NCBI GenBank assembly: GCA_963682025.1
Contig: OY821518.1
Coordinates: 130,988,729-131,052,728 of the forward strand
Source of the DNA: Cordilura impudica
Lineage: Eukaryota > Arthropoda > Insecta > Diptera > Scathophagidae
Direction: 5' to 3'
DNA length: 64,000 nt
Shown here: in pieces, positions 22,245 to 33,390 of the stretch
How the letters are laid out: each line of letters begins with the position of its first letter
Position numbering within the stretch: the stretch's first letter is position 1
Position numbers and translations under genes: made by a program
Notes under the pieces: generated by a model
Seen by the model: only the letters and a program-made list of their open reading frames with translations
Databases searched by the model: none
Told to the model about the DNA's origin: nothing

Positions 22245-22650
22245 AACATTGGAAACCTTAATTACACAATAACTTTCCCTCTATTTTTCAATATTTTGTT
22301 GGGTATATATTATTTTTTAGTACTGCTTCCCAATGCCGAGACATGGAGTCAATTAAATTGGTGATGATATCCATTGAAATTTTTGCCACTCCAAATTAAC
22401 TGCCTCTATGAGATCTGTCCTGTTTGTGTAATTTCGTGTCCGTATTTTTCGATCTACAATTTCCATAGATTTACTATGGAATTGAGATCTGGTGATTGGC
22501 CTTGTCATTTCAATTCACTAACTGCATTATGTTGTAGCCATTCGGTTACAACTTTGGAGGAGTGTTTTGGGTCATTGTCATGTTGATACTTCCAGATCAG
22601 GGGCATACTTTCCACCGCGTTTGGAAACATTAAGTCATTTAGAATTTCCT
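22245..22650 (-). pseudogene. Tc1-like transposase fragment (copy 4)
   Basis: The minus strand reads IWKYQHDNDPKHSSKVVTEW then LQHNAVSELK, GQSPDLNSIVNLWK-like sequence, and IRTRNYTNRTDLIEAVNLEW before an end resembling the C-terminus of Tc1/Tc3 transposases. Stops and frameshifts break it and the first catalytic half is missing. Confidence 0.75.
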
Positions 22651-22793
22651 ATAGGTATCTAATTTCAGTTAGAGTATCTTTTACTAGATGAATTGAATGA
22701 CCTCTTTAGGTAACATATTTAAACATTTTTAAAACTATCTTATCATTAAATTATCGCTTTACGGGGCCTGCCGCCTGAATGTTAAGTCGTGTT

Positions 22794-22915
22794 TAAAATA
22801 TAACTGAACTCGAACCTGTTTATTGTACATGTTCTGTTTTTTCTTACTACACGAGCCACAACACGACTTAAAATATAACTGAACTCGAACCTGTTTATTG
22901 TACATGTTCTGTGTT
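22794..22915. repeat. 75-bp direct duplication
   Basis: TAAAATATAACTGAACTCGA and the 30 bases after it (22794 on) recur at 22869 on with a 75-bp period. Confidence 0.7.
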
Positions 22916-23177
22916 TTTTTTCAGTACACGTACCAGAACATGAACTTCAAATAAAGCAACACTCAAAAATGTGTGCTTTATGTGTGATTGAAACAAAAAG
23001 TATGTGATACAAAAATGTTCGTGTAAATAACGAAATATTAAAACGAACACAGTCATGGTTGTGTTGGGTACCGTAGAAAATTTAGAAACGCACATAACTG
23101 ATATGAAAATAAAGATATGTGTTGGTTGATTTTGAACAGAACATTGTGTGTTTCATGTGTGTATTTTCTGAACCTTG

Positions 23178-24072
23178 GTATTTTCCCCACAACAAAATAT
23201 TGCAGAATTTTATGTAAATAAAATAATATGCCGATTTATTTCTAACATGCAGTTGTTATGGATATACATATATAGAATACATATATGTATGTATATTATT
23301 TGTATAATTTAATATGTTTATGTAAATATTACACACAAAAAATACCACATCAAACGTTATTTTTGTGTTTTTTCTTTAAATAAATTAATACATAAAATTT
23401 TTTTTTGCTAAATTTACATTGTTTTCTTTTTATTAACAACTAGGTATTTTAGCATTATTTGCTTTAGATGCTGGTGAATTTTTACTTTCTTTATATTAAC
23501 TTGTAGTGTCTGCATGTCGAAAAAATTTTGGATCGATTTGAACCCCTTTCCCGTGACCCAATCGATCTGAAACTTTGCAGGCAGGCTCGTGGCAATGACA
23601 GAAATGATCTAGTAAATTTTTTTAGTGATGCCAAAACAATGGAAACTTTTAAATATTTCTACCAGAGTTGATAAAAAAATGTACAAAGGGTTAGTTTTTA
23701 TTATATTATTACCACAACGACCACAAAAACAACAAGTCCAGCTATGACAACAATATAACATTTAGAATAACAACAAGAACACTATAGAAACATCATATTT
23801 TTAATTTTTTTTTTACTTTTTCAGAGATTTCCCTGGACCTGTTCCACCGATTTTAATGATTTTTGAAATAGAAATCTTCCCATGAATTTGGAGAATCATT
23901 GTAACTAAAAATGATCACCTTAGCTATCCTATTGAGGGCGTGATCGTGACAAGAGCAACATAGAAAATTATATTTTTTCAAGACTTTTTTTAGTTCTTCA
24001 TTCAAATCTCGGGCCCTAATCGACCGATTTGGACGATTTTAAACAGCAAACTTTTCAGGATATCAATGAATC
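23178..24072 (-). mobile_element. Mini-me-type 1.1-kb repeat, copy A (main part)
   Basis: Almost identical to 42423-43325: ATTTTCCCCACAACAAAATA, the CCCGTGACCCAATCGATCTG block and the CAGCTATGACAACAATATAAC block occur in the same order. The BEL/Pao element inserted at its GAATC (24068-24072), and the repeat resumes at 31587. Confidence 0.8.
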
Positions 24073-24473
24073 TGTTTGCGTATGTAGCAAAAAATATATA
24101 AAAAATAAAACACAATTTAATTTTAGGTTTTATAAGTAGAGAAAATAAAATCTCTATTTTATTTGTATATACAAATGTATACAAGATGTATTACCTTTTT
24201 TAAAAATATGCACAGCGGATGGTGTTTATGTGTACGAATTGTACGAAGGTACCAAAACGATTGATTTTATAAGTTAAAAAATAAAAGAGAGAAGGTGGCG
24301 AGCAATATCTAAGTACCGTTAACGGTTTTACTAGTTAAAATCTATGTAAACACTCCTTTCAACGATGTATAAAAAAAGGAGTTTCATAGATTTTAACCCA
24401 GAATTAACCCAAAAATGGCTAATTGACTCAAAGGCGGAAAAGTACAAAGAAAATATTAAATTGTACTTAAACA
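24073..24473 (-). repeat. 3' LTR of BEL/Pao element
   Basis: 401 bp. On the element's strand it starts TGTTTAAGTACAATTT and ends CATACGCAAACA. The bases preceding it on the element strand (AAGGTGGCCGGCAA) are only partly purine-rich, so the polypurine tract is atypical. Confidence 0.95.
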
Positions 24474-24592
24474 TTGCCGGCCACCTTGCAACATCAAGGT
24501 GTGTTGCAACAATAATACTTTAACAAATAACTTAAATATCTTAAAATAAGGCATAGTTCAGTTTAAAAATGTGAGCTTGAATTCAATTTATT

Positions 24593-24594
<2 letters not shown>

Positions 24595-24629
<35 letters not shown>

Positions 24630-24800
24630 CTTAAAGTTAAATTGGCCAGTAGGGACCTCGACGTAACAATTTTCCATAGGCCAGTAGGGACCCCAATGGA
24701 AAATTGATTATAAATAAGTATGAGCCAGTAGGGACTCTACAATTTGAGCCAGTAAGGACTCTACAATTTGAGCCAGTAAGGACTCTACATTGGAGATGGG
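24595..24800 (-). repeat. Poly-A tract and 24-bp tandem repeats in the BEL/Pao 3' region
   Basis: A run of about 30 T on the + strand (poly-A on the element strand) at 24595-24626 precedes five copies of a (G)GCCAGTARGGAC unit between 24641 and 24790. The last three are regular 24-bp repeats. The next GGGCCAGATATGACCC is a degenerate sixth. Confidence 0.8.
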
Positions 24801-24943
24801 CCAGATATGACCCATCCAAAAATGGTGTATTGCGCCATAGCATCCTCATAATCGAGCAGATCATCGTCAAAAAGGTTAGGGAGAGATTCCATATTTCTAT
24901 GAAACAATAAAAAATTTAAAGAAAATATCGAAGAAAAAGTAAA

Positions 24944-27900
24944 TTATTCGGTCAAAATGACCAGTTTGGTTATTGGTCGTTTTACAACCCCATTAGCAGT
25001 ACGAATATCCGCGACCCTTACGCGACCGTCACTTCCCGGATAAACTTTTATGACCCGGCCTAAACGCCACGATGTTGGAGGTAGATTTTCATGCTTGATA
25101 ACGACTAAGTCGTTTTCCTGTAGATCGCGTTCCGGATATTTCCATTTATAGCGCTTATTTAACGTCATTAAATATTCTTCTTTCCATCGGCGACAAAAAA
25201 GTTGACACAACGCTTTCATTTTTCGAAATCGATTAACAAGACTTATCGGAGATTCATTAATTTCAGGCTCCGGGGGAGCAAGTATTGGTCCACCTATTAA
25301 AAAATGACCAGGAGTCAGAGCTACTGGTTCCCGAGGGTTATCCGCCATAGAACAAAGAGGACGTGAATTTAGGCAAGCTTCAATTCTTGCGAGAACTGAA
25401 GAAAGTTCTTCAAAAGTATATTTAAAAGATTGCGCTTCCTTACGAAAATGGTGTTTAAAACTCTTGACCCCGGCTTCCCAAAGGCCACCCATATGAGGTG
25501 CCCCGGCCGGTATAAACCGCCAAGTTAAACCCTGAATACCATAAATAGAACCCACTGCAATCTGACTTTCCTTAAGAAATATCTTAAAATCCTTCTCTAA
25601 TTCACGCGATGCACCTACGAAATTTGTGCCATTATCAGAAAATAAAGTGTAGGGGCAACCTCGTCGAGAAATAAATCTGTGAAAGGCAGATAAAAAAGTA
25701 GGCGTCGATAAATCAGACGTTGCCTCTAAATGAATTGCTTTCGTAGAAAAGCAAACAAAAATACAAACGTAGCCCTTCGTTATCCTACAAGCTCTGCCCG
25801 TGAAACTTTTGATGTCAAAGGGACCAGCAAAATCAACGCCCGTTGTCATAAATGGTCTAGTAAGAGTAGTTCTCTCAGGGGGCAGAGCCGCCATAATTTG
25901 ACGACAAGATACTTTACGGTCAATAATACACCGTTTACAACGACCAATGACCCCACGAATTTTCGACTTCAAGCGTGGAACCCAATATTCAATGCGCAGT
26001 ATTCGCAACATCAACTGATTTCCACCGTGAATGGAAATCATATGAACAAATTCTATTAACAATTGAGTAAATCGGCTCGAATAAGGTAAAATAATAGGAT
26101 ATTTCTCCGTATATGAAAGGGATGGTGATTTAACCAAGCGACCATTCAATCTTATCACACCGTCTTTGTCGAGAAAGGGATTCAAAGAAATAAGGCAACT
26201 CTTTGAACTTAACGGTTTTTTGTCTAACAGGCACTTATATTCATCTGCATAGTGATGTTTCTGAGCCACAATGGCTAAATGCAATTTTGTTCTTCTGATT
26301 TCATAACCAGCAACGATTTTATCCACATTCATATAACGATTTGACCTATGAGCTGGATGACTATTGTAAAAGAACCTCAAAATATATGAGATTATCCGAA
26401 GAGCTCGATCAAGACGAGAGTAATTATTCAAAATATCCACATATATATCTTCCCCCTTAACGTCCGTAAAGAAGGAAGCATGAGTTTTGACAACCCGACC
26501 CTCAATGTCAGTGTCAAGATAACTTAGATCCGTTATATTCCAGTGCACTTTATCTTGATCCAGCCATCTTGGACCATGCCACCAAAGCTCACTATTTTCC
26601 AGCTCAGTGGGAGAGGTACCACGACTACCTAAATCTGCAGGATTATCCTCAGAACGAACATGATACCAATTATGGTTTCCTACATTTTCTTGAATGCGGC
26701 ATACTCTGTTCGCTACAAATGTGGTCCAGGAACACGGCGTTTTCCTTAACCAAGAAAGGACTATCGTCGAATCAGTCCAACAGTAAATTTGATCAATTTT
26801 AATATCAATTTCACCTATTACCGTCTTCAAAAGTTCAGAGGCTAACATCGCCCCGCACAGTTCTAAACGAGGTAGAGAAATTGATTTGATGGGGGCTACT
26901 TTGGTTTTCGATGAAAGTAGGTGAGTATGAATTTCGCCGTTAGAGGCCTGAATTCGAATATAAATCACCCCCGCGTATGCCTTTTCCGAGGCATCAGAAA
27001 AAACATGAAGCTCAACAGAATTTCCCGGCGAATAATTAACCCATCTTGGAATACGAATAGTATTTACCTCATGATAAGAAGTTACAAATCTTTTCCATTC
27101 AACTTCCGTCGAAATTGGAAGCATATCATCCCAATTTATATTATCAAGCCAAATTTTTTGCATGATAATTTTAGCAACCACAATTACAGGACCTAACCAA
27201 CCTACAGGATCAAACAATTTCGCGATAGTCGATAAGACTTCCCTCTTAGTATACCCAGATTTTAATGAAATAGGAGGCACACTAAAATAAAACGAGTCCA
27301 ACTGAGCGTTCCACTGAATTCCTAAAGTCTTTGAAGTACTCGATTCTATAAAGGTCAATAATTTAGCGTCAACTAAATGGTCCAAAGGTATGTCTTTCAA
27401 AATACTCCGTTCGTTTGAAGTCCATTTTCTTAGCTGAAACTTAGCAGAGGCCAAAGCAGCGACGAGTTGATCACGAGCCATTAATGCAGTCGAAATGTCA
27501 TGAGTCCCTGTCAAAACGTCGTCAACGTACATGCACTTTCGTAGAATATGTGCTGCGAGAGGAAACTCAGCCTCAGAATCGTCCGCGAGTTGTAATAACG
27601 TCCTAATGGCAAGGTATGGAGCGCAGTTAACGCCAAAAGTCACTGTCTGTAATTCATAGTCCCTTACAGTCTCCGTCGGAGAATCCCTAAACAAAATTCG
27701 TTGAAAAGGGGTATGAGAAGGATCAACCCGAATCTGCCTATACATTTGAGTAATATCACAATTGAAGACGAATTTAAACAGACGCCATCTAAGAATAAGT
27801 AGAACTAAGTCTGCTTGTAAGGTAGGTCCTACGTAAAGGCAATCGTTTAAACTAATTCCATTAGAAGTTCTATTTGAAGCGTTGAAAACAACTCTCAATT

Positions 27901-30217
27901 TAGTTGTCTTACGTTCTAGTTTTACCACCGGATGATGAGGTAAATAACAAAAAGAGGTAGGAGATGAAAAATTTGGTAATACCGGTCTCATATGTCCTAT
28001 GTCCAAATACTCCCTAACGACGTCATCGTACATCTCCTTAATTTCAGGTCTACGCAGTAAAGATGATTCGGTCCTAAGATATTGTCCCATAACACCAGGT
28101 CTTGAAGTCCCTAAAGAAAATTTTTCAGGAAATTCAGGCTTAAATGGGAGAGTCACTACATATCGACCATCAGATTCGCGACGAGTAGTCGCTTTATAAT
28201 TTTCCTCACAAAATTTGTCAAATGGAGACAGAATTTTTCTTTTAGGAGTTTCCTCAAGTTCCCAGAATCTCAAAAGATTTTTGTTAAGGCAATCTTCCTC
28301 TGAAAATTCGACATTCGTAGAATATACCTGAACTTGAGGTTGTACAACTGGACCAGTAATAATCCAGCCAAAAATAGTGTTCTGAGCTAGTAAAGAGCCC
28401 AAAATATTGCGACGGATTTCTCCCAACAGAATTCTTGGATATAAATCCGCGCCAAGCAAAAGATCAACAGGTCGACTGTCATCAAAATTAATATCGGCCA
28501 AACGAAGGTTTGGCAAATTTTCCTTTAAATACGAGTGGACTGTAAATGATGGTAAATTACCCGAAATATTTGGCAAAACAAGTGCCAATGTTTCCAATAC
28601 AAGGGATGAATCGAGGGTGGAGCCAATTTTTAATGAACAAAGTTTTCTAGACATTGCCGTAACTGCCTGATTAACTCCTGAAATTTGAGCATTCGTCGAA
28701 TGCGTCGAAATTTTCAGGCGATTTTGCAAACGTTCAGAAATGAACGATGCTTCAGAAGCAGGGTCAATAAGGGCCCGGGCTGGGTACGTAGTACCCTGAT
28801 GAATAAGATTCACCATAGCCGTCCCTAAAAGTACAGTCCTACTTTGTGCTGTATGAAATACTTGACGATTTGTAGGAGCTGTGGCATGATTGGCATTCGA
28901 AGATGATGCGATTGCAGGTACGGAGTTTGAAACTCGAGAAACAGAAACCGAACTAACACCCGAATTCGACCGATTAGTATCCCTAGAAACTTCAGAAGAT
29001 GGTAACTCACGGTGTAACATAGTATGATGTCTCTTGTTACAAATGAAGCAATTATATGAACTGCTACAATTTTTAGCTTCATGTGTCCTTGCAAGACAAT
29101 TGACACAACAGTGAAACTTTTTTACCGTAGAAAATCGATCCGCAACAGATAAACTTTTGAATCGATGACAAGAACGTAAAAAGTGAACTTGATTCTTACA
29201 AAGAACACAAGAAGCACTTGAAGTTGAAGCAGCATTGGTATGATGCGCTTTGATTTTAGGTTCAGAAAGCCGTTTAGCAGATTCTGAACCCCTAAGATCA
29301 CGTAAACAATCTAAAGTTTGAACTCTTTCTGTCAGAAAGAGGTCCAAATCCTTCCAGAGTGACAAAGCTGATTTGTCCTGTATACTCTGTTCCCACAGAC
29401 TAACAGTTTGCGAAGGTAACTGTTGAATACAAAGAAATACAATAATAGGATCCCAGCTGTGCGTCGAAATATTATAAATTGACATAGCCGTAAGGCAACC
29501 GTTTATTCCGCGTTGTAAAGTTTTTAATCCCGACGAGGTTTCCTTATCAAGAAAGGGAAGGCTAAATAGCGATTTTAACTGGTTATTAACCAGCATACGC
29601 GGATTATCATATGCGTCTCTCAAGTTGCGCCACGCAACATCAAAACCTTGATTAGTGAGAGGGCATTTCGAAACAATTTCCCGAGCTTCGCCACTAGTTT
29701 TCCGAACTAGATGGCATAGCCGCTCAATATTGCTAAGTCGAGAGTTATTGATATAAACCGCTGTAAAAAGATCCCTAAAAGTGGGCCAAGAAATGTAATC
29801 GCCCTCAAAAACGTCGGTATCGCATGGCGGAAGCGTTAAATTATGACAAAAGTTGTCAGCTGAATTGAGGTTTACGCTAGAAGACTGAGACTGCTCTTTC
29901 GGTGTCGCGTTGGATTTAAAATGATGTAATCGTTCATTAATCCTAGATAAACAATTAACGTACGCGTTAAAAGTGGCTTCATATTTCGATTCAGCCGTGT
30001 CAAAATCCGCTGGTTCCGCGTCATCCGAATTTTCTAAATATGATAAACAAGTACGATATGTCGATTTTACTTGTTCCCAAAGCAAGTCCAATTCTTTTCC
30101 ACGAATTTCAAGATTAAATACCGAATGTAACTCCTCACGAATATCGTTGAATTTCGCCTCAAATTTAATAAGCGTATCCGAATCGCGAATAAAAATATCA
30201 AGTGCAGTTCCCGGCAT
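24944..30217 (-). CDS. BEL/Pao gag-pol polyprotein
   Basis: A single 1757-residue frame starting MPGTALDIF and ending LVILTE. Residues about 1-320: Gag-like segment with the DUF1759-type FEGDYISWPTFRDLF block (138-152). Residues 337-400: cysteine-rich zinc knuckles (CVLC, CCVNC, CFIC). Residues 480-600: aspartic protease with ALIDPASEASFI (D485; DPAS instead of the usual DSG/DTG). Residues 750-960: reverse transcriptase with YVDD at 897-900. Residues 1070-1200: RNase H (D1075, E near 1118, D1149, D1191). Residues 1392-1430: integrase HHCC zinc finger (H1392, H1397, C1427, C1430). Integrase core: D1462, D1528, E1581. The last 100 residues match the Pao-family C-terminal domain. All catalytic residues are present and there is no stop, so it may be active. 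Confidence 0.95.
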   Translation of the reverse strand: MPGTALDIFIRDSDTLIKFEAKFNDIREELHSVFNLEIRGKELDLLWEQVKSTYRTCLSYLENSDDAEPADFDTAESKYEATFNAYVNCLSRINERLHHFKSNATPKEQSQSSSVNLNSADNFCHNLTLPPCDTDVFEGDYISWPTFRDLFTAVYINNSRLSNIERLCHLVRKTSGEAREIVSKCPLTNQGFDVAWRNLRDAYDNPRMLVNNQLKSLFSLPFLDKETSSGLKTLQRGINGCLTAMSIYNISTHSWDPIIVFLCIQQLPSQTVSLWEQSIQDKSALSLWKDLDLFLTERVQTLDCLRDLRGSESAKRLSEPKIKAHHTNAASTSSASCVLCKNQVHFLRSCHRFKSLSVADRFSTVKKFHCCVNCLARTHEAKNCSSSYNCFICNKRHHTMLHRELPSSEVSRDTNRSNSGVSSVSVSRVSNSVPAIASSSNANHATAPTNRQVFHTAQSRTVLLGTAMVNLIHQGTTYPARALIDPASEASFISERLQNRLKISTHSTNAQISGVNQAVTAMSRKLCSLKIGSTLDSSLVLETLALVLPNISGNLPSFTVHSYLKENLPNLRLADINFDDSRPVDLLLGADLYPRILLGEIRRNILGSLLAQNTIFGWIITGPVVQPQVQVYSTNVEFSEEDCLNKNLLRFWELEETPKRKILSPFDKFCEENYKATTRRESDGRYVVTLPFKPEFPEKFSLGTSRPGVMGQYLRTESSLLRRPEIKEMYDDVVREYLDIGHMRPVLPNFSSPTSFCYLPHHPVVKLERKTTKLRVVFNASNRTSNGISLNDCLYVGPTLQADLVLLILRWRLFKFVFNCDITQMYRQIRVDPSHTPFQRILFRDSPTETVRDYELQTVTFGVNCAPYLAIRTLLQLADDSEAEFPLAAHILRKCMYVDDVLTGTHDISTALMARDQLVAALASAKFQLRKWTSNERSILKDIPLDHLVDAKLLTFIESSTSKTLGIQWNAQLDSFYFSVPPISLKSGYTKREVLSTIAKLFDPVGWLGPVIVVAKIIMQKIWLDNINWDDMLPISTEVEWKRFVTSYHEVNTIRIPRWVNYSPGNSVELHVFSDASEKAYAGVIYIRIQASNGEIHTHLLSSKTKVAPIKSISLPRLELCGAMLASELLKTVIGEIDIKIDQIYCWTDSTIVLSWLRKTPCSWTTFVANRVCRIQENVGNHNWYHVRSEDNPADLGSRGTSPTELENSELWWHGPRWLDQDKVHWNITDLSYLDTDIEGRVVKTHASFFTDVKGEDIYVDILNNYSRLDRALRIISYILRFFYNSHPAHRSNRYMNVDKIVAGYEIRRTKLHLAIVAQKHHYADEYKCLLDKKPLSSKSCLISLNPFLDKDGVIRLNGRLVKSPSLSYTEKYPIILPYSSRFTQLLIEFVHMISIHGGNQLMLRILRIEYWVPRLKSKIRGVIGRCKRCIIDRKVSCRQIMAALPPERTTLTRPFMTTGVDFAGPFDIKSFTGRACRITKGYVCIFVCFSTKAIHLEATSDLSTPTFLSAFHRFISRRGCPYTLFSDNGTNFVGASRELEKDFKIFLKESQIAVGSIYGIQGLTWRFIPAGAPHMGGLWEAGVKSFKHHFRKEAQSFKYTFEELSSVLARIEACLNSRPLCSMADNPREPVALTPGHFLIGGPILAPPEPEINESPISLVNRFRKMKALCQLFCRRWKEEYLMTLNKRYKWKYPERDLQENDLVVIKHENLPPTSWRLGRVIKVYPGSDGRVRVADIRTANGVVKRPITKLVILTE

Positions 30218-31165
30218 TTTGGTTCGAATTTATTTTAAAATAAGTTAATTTAATTTAAATAACAATATAAAAATTCGTTTAAAAAAAATCCGAAAAAATA
30301 ATAATATATTATAAACTAATAATATAAAACTATATTAAAAAATTTTATTTTCTTAATATGTGGTATTATTTTAACTAATTAGAAGCAAAACCAAAATTTG
30401 CAAAAAAAAAATTAATGAAAAACACACTGGATATGTCGCGACTAAAACGGACAGTAGGGTGACTAACAATGTTATAGAAAAAACAAACCAACACAATGCG
30501 TGTGCGTATATATTAGTGTGAAGAGAAATGAACACACTCTTGAGCATAAACACAAAAAAAAACCAACGCGTGAACGTACAGAGAAATAAAAACTATTCAG
30601 CTTAAGCAGCTTAAACACGAAAAAAACGTTCGCGTGAGCGTATATGTATAACACAAAGGAGAAAAACCGATTTAGTTATAATCTTTATTGTAATGTATAT
30701 CTGTTTAAATGTAAACCTGTTTAAATTATTATTATTTGCACTAAACACTTTTTTTAAACTATCCCGACGGCTTTTTCTCTTTCCTTCGATTAAAACAAAC
30801 ACGATATGATTAATATTTATATTATTACTTGCACTAATCACTTTTTTTAAAAATCCCGACGGCTTTTGCTTTTTCTTTCGATTAAAATAAAACGAATATA
30901 TACGTAATGTAACGTAACGCGTAGGGTTGTAAAACGAAAAGTACGAAAAAATAGTATTTTAATAATGGACTTTTTTATTTTTAAATTAATTTTTATTATA
31001 CACTTTTTAAATTTTAAATTTTTTGATTTGCTCACACATAAAAAAAAACTGAACTATACGCACCTTTAGTTTAAATTTGATGTAAATTGTAGTTGCAGAC
31101 AAGATGAAGGCTGTGGGAATGTTGAAATTAATAATTTTTAAAAATTTTCCAAATTTTTCCTCAGG
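30218..31165 (-). other. BEL/Pao 5' leader
   Basis: A non-coding leader between primer site and gag-pol start. It contains a direct duplication of TTTTTTTAAA..TCCCGACGGC with the following CTTTCGATTAAAA (about 30747-30797 and 30842-30890). The ATG at 30217 is preceded by an A/T-rich run and is the first in the long frame. Confidence 0.7.
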
Positions 31166-31183
31166 ATCCGGTTCGAAGGACCA
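31166..31183 (-). promoter_or_regulatory. Primer-binding site, tRNA-Tyr type
   Basis: On the element strand TGGTCCTTCGAACCGGAT lies two bases after the 5' LTR. It is complementary to an RNA ending ...CCGGTTCGAAGGA-CCA, the 3' end expected of tRNA-Tyr. The tRNA identity is from memory of its acceptor sequence. Confidence 0.7.
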
Positions 31184-31185
31184 AA

Positions 31186-31586
31186 TGTTTGCGTATGTAG
31201 CAAAAAATATATAAAAAATAAAACACAATTTAATTTTAGGTTTTATAAGTAGAGAAAATAAAATCTCTATTTTATTTGTATATACAAATGTATACAAGAT
31301 GTATTACCTTTTTTAAAAATATGCACAGCGGATGGTGTTTATGTGTACGAATTGTACGAAGGTACCAAAACGATTGATTTTATAAGTTAAAAAATAAAAG
31401 AGAGAAGGTGGCGAGCAATATCTAAGTACCGTTAACGGTTTTACTAGTTAAAATCTATGTAAACACTCCTTTCAACGATGTATAAAAAAAGGAGTTTCAT
31501 AGATTTTAACCCAGAATTAACCCAAAAATGGCTAATTGACTCAAAGGCGGAAAAGTACAAAGAAAATATTAAATTGTACTTAAACA
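31186..31586 (-). repeat. 5' LTR of BEL/Pao element
   Basis: 401 bp, identical by eye to 24073-24473. It is the element's promoter-bearing LTR. Confidence 0.95.
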
Positions 31587-31735
31587 GAATCATTTTTTAT
31601 GTCAGCGAGCACCCTAGCTGCCCGATTGATGCCCGATTTTATGGGGTTCAAAATTTTTTTTCTAATTATTACAAACGGAATGACAAACTTATATATACCC
31701 TCCGCACACTGGAGTGGAGGGTATAAAAACAGTTG
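31587..31735 (-). mobile_element. Mini-me-type 1.1-kb repeat, copy A (remainder after BEL/Pao)
   Basis: Continues copy A from the second GAATC. The stretch matching 43365-43450, holding the (GGAC)n microsatellite and TA run, is absent here (junction about 31631-31637). It ends CACTGGAGTGGAGGGTATA. Confidence 0.8.
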
Positions 31736-31739
31736 AAAG

Positions 31740-32245
31740 AAAAAGTCAAAAACTATAAATATTCAAATAATGCTTATTTATTTATTTTATACATTTTCTT
31801 TCATACCACTTCCATTTTTTTTTTATTTTAATCTACTCTGGCACAGAAGTTTAAGTTTCCAATTTTTGTGTCATCACTAATAAAATTGTTTTTGTTATCT
31901 ATGTATTTATTTTTTAATTGTATTTTTTGTATCAAATATGTTATCTATCGATATAGAACACATCAAAGATGGATTTCACAAAAATACACAATTTTAGGTC
32001 TTAACGCGATATTATTAAAAAACAAAATTAGCGAATTCAGAATTTCGTAAAATTGTCCAATGTCGCCACTTGTGTTGAGTGGACCAATAAGCTTCAACTT
32101 CATGAAAACTTAATTTTTAAACTGAAATAGTATTAAATATAAGTAACAGTTAAAAAACAAAATTTTACGAAAAAAGAACAATTGTTTATAACATTGAGGA
32201 AGAAAAATGGAAAAAGTTAATAAAATAAAATTTGGTAAATAATCT
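31740..32245. other. Spacer, no gene seen
   Basis: AT-rich, with no recognised feature. Confidence 0.4.
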
Positions 32246-32249
32246 AACC

Positions 32250-32740
32250 CATAAAAACAAAGTTTTTATTAAAACTCTTTCCTTATGCATATGAGTTTTG
32301 AATATCTCCGTGACAGTGCGTGACTATGCGTGACTGCGCGTGACTATGTCGAAGTTGATCTTTCTTTACAGAAAGTGTATCGACCAAGTTTCAGATCAGT
32401 CGGATGAGGTTCAATGACATTTAGATCACTCCGTGACTGTGCGTGACTGTGCGTGACTAAGTCAAAGTAAATCTTTTTTCACAGCAAGTGTATGGACCAA
32501 GTTTCAGATCGATCGGATGAGGAGAAATGACATTTAGATCACTCCGTGACTGTGCGTGACCATGCGTGACTGCGCGTGACTAAGTCAAAGTGAATCTTTT
32601 TTTTTACAGCTAGTGTATGGACCAAGTTTGAGATCGATGGGATGAGGGGAAATGACATTTAGAGCACTCCGTGACTGCGCATGACCACCCCAAAATTAAT
32701 CTGTAGTCACGACAGAATTCTGATAGAATTTACAAAAAAA
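32250..32740 (-). mobile_element. Foldback-like arm, solitary copy
   Basis: Same sequence and orientation as the 5380-5815 arm: CTTTCCTTATGCATATGAG, then four tandem units with CTCCGTGACTGTGCGTGACT and GTATGGACCAAGTTTCAGATC. No opposing arm was found next to it. Confidence 0.65.
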
Positions 32741-32744
32741 AAAA

Positions 32745-33390
32745 AAAAAAAAACTAACCCATAATAAAAACCAAGTTTTTATTATACTCCCTTTCTTTGT
32801 AAATTAAGCTTACCAACATGAACAATTGACTGACTGAAAATAAAAAACCGTTAAAATTTCGAAAATTATAATTATTTTGTATAGGAGTGCCACTCCCTGA
32901 TTCAATCCCGGCCATTATCGTTACGAGTATTCACATTAACATTAGATGACCTCACACCAATTTTCAAAGCTTTCCATGTTATAGATCTCAAGATAATTGA
33001 TATTGAATAATTATTTTGTATCCACTGATCCGATCGCGCTCATTTTCGGTAGGCCTGTTATAGGCCTCGGGATAATTGATATTGAATAATTATTTTGTAT
33101 GGGATGTGACACCCGCCCTCATCCGATCCCGCACTTTTTCGCTACGACTCTTCACATTAACAATGGATGCGCTCACACCAATTTTCAAAGCTCTCCCTGT
33201 TATATAACTCGATATACTTGATATTGAATAATTATTTTGTATGGGAGGTGCCACCGCCATGATCCGATCCGAAAATTTGTTAGATAATTTTTATCGTCGC
33301 CACGAGTCTGTCTACAAAATTGCATAATCGATTCAAAGTTTTTTCGGCAGACAAACAGACTACGAGTTAAAATAAAGGGAGTAAATTAAC
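32745..33390 (+). mobile_element. Element with 33-120 bp internal tandem units
   Basis: Bounded by ATACTCCCTTTCTTTGTAAA at the left and AATAAAGGGAGTAAAT at the right, an inverted CTCCCTTT/AAAGGGAG pair. Inside, GATATTGAATAATTATTTTG recurs three times (about 32999, 33078, 33219), each followed by a GTATGGGA..TGCCAC segment. Related tandem units occur at 47690-48250. A decayed relative is at 16640. Confidence 0.55.

Larger units (their letters stand above)
24073..31586 (-). mobile_element. BEL/Pao LTR retrotransposon, apparently complete and young
   Basis: A 7514-bp LTR retrotransposon on the minus strand, flanked by a 5-bp target duplication GAATC (24068-24072 and 31587-31591). Two 401-bp LTRs with TG...CA ends look identical by eye, so insertion was recent. 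From its 5' end it has the LTR (31586-31186), a primer-binding site two bases inside (31183-31166), a leader of about 950 bp, one 1757-codon gag-pol frame (30217-24944), and a 3' non-coding stretch with 24-bp tandem repeats. The 3' LTR follows. No envelope-like gene is present. The domain order protease, RT, RNase H, integrase, and the Pao-type C-terminal domain, place it in BEL/Pao. Confidence 0.95.

Noticed and set aside
25730..30248. Plus-strand open frames inside the BEL/Pao gag-pol region
   Set aside because: Antisense shadows of a single strong coding frame.
31166..31183. tRNA gene near 31170
   Set aside because: Only an 18-nt match to a tRNA 3' end lying next to an LTR, so it is a primer-binding site.
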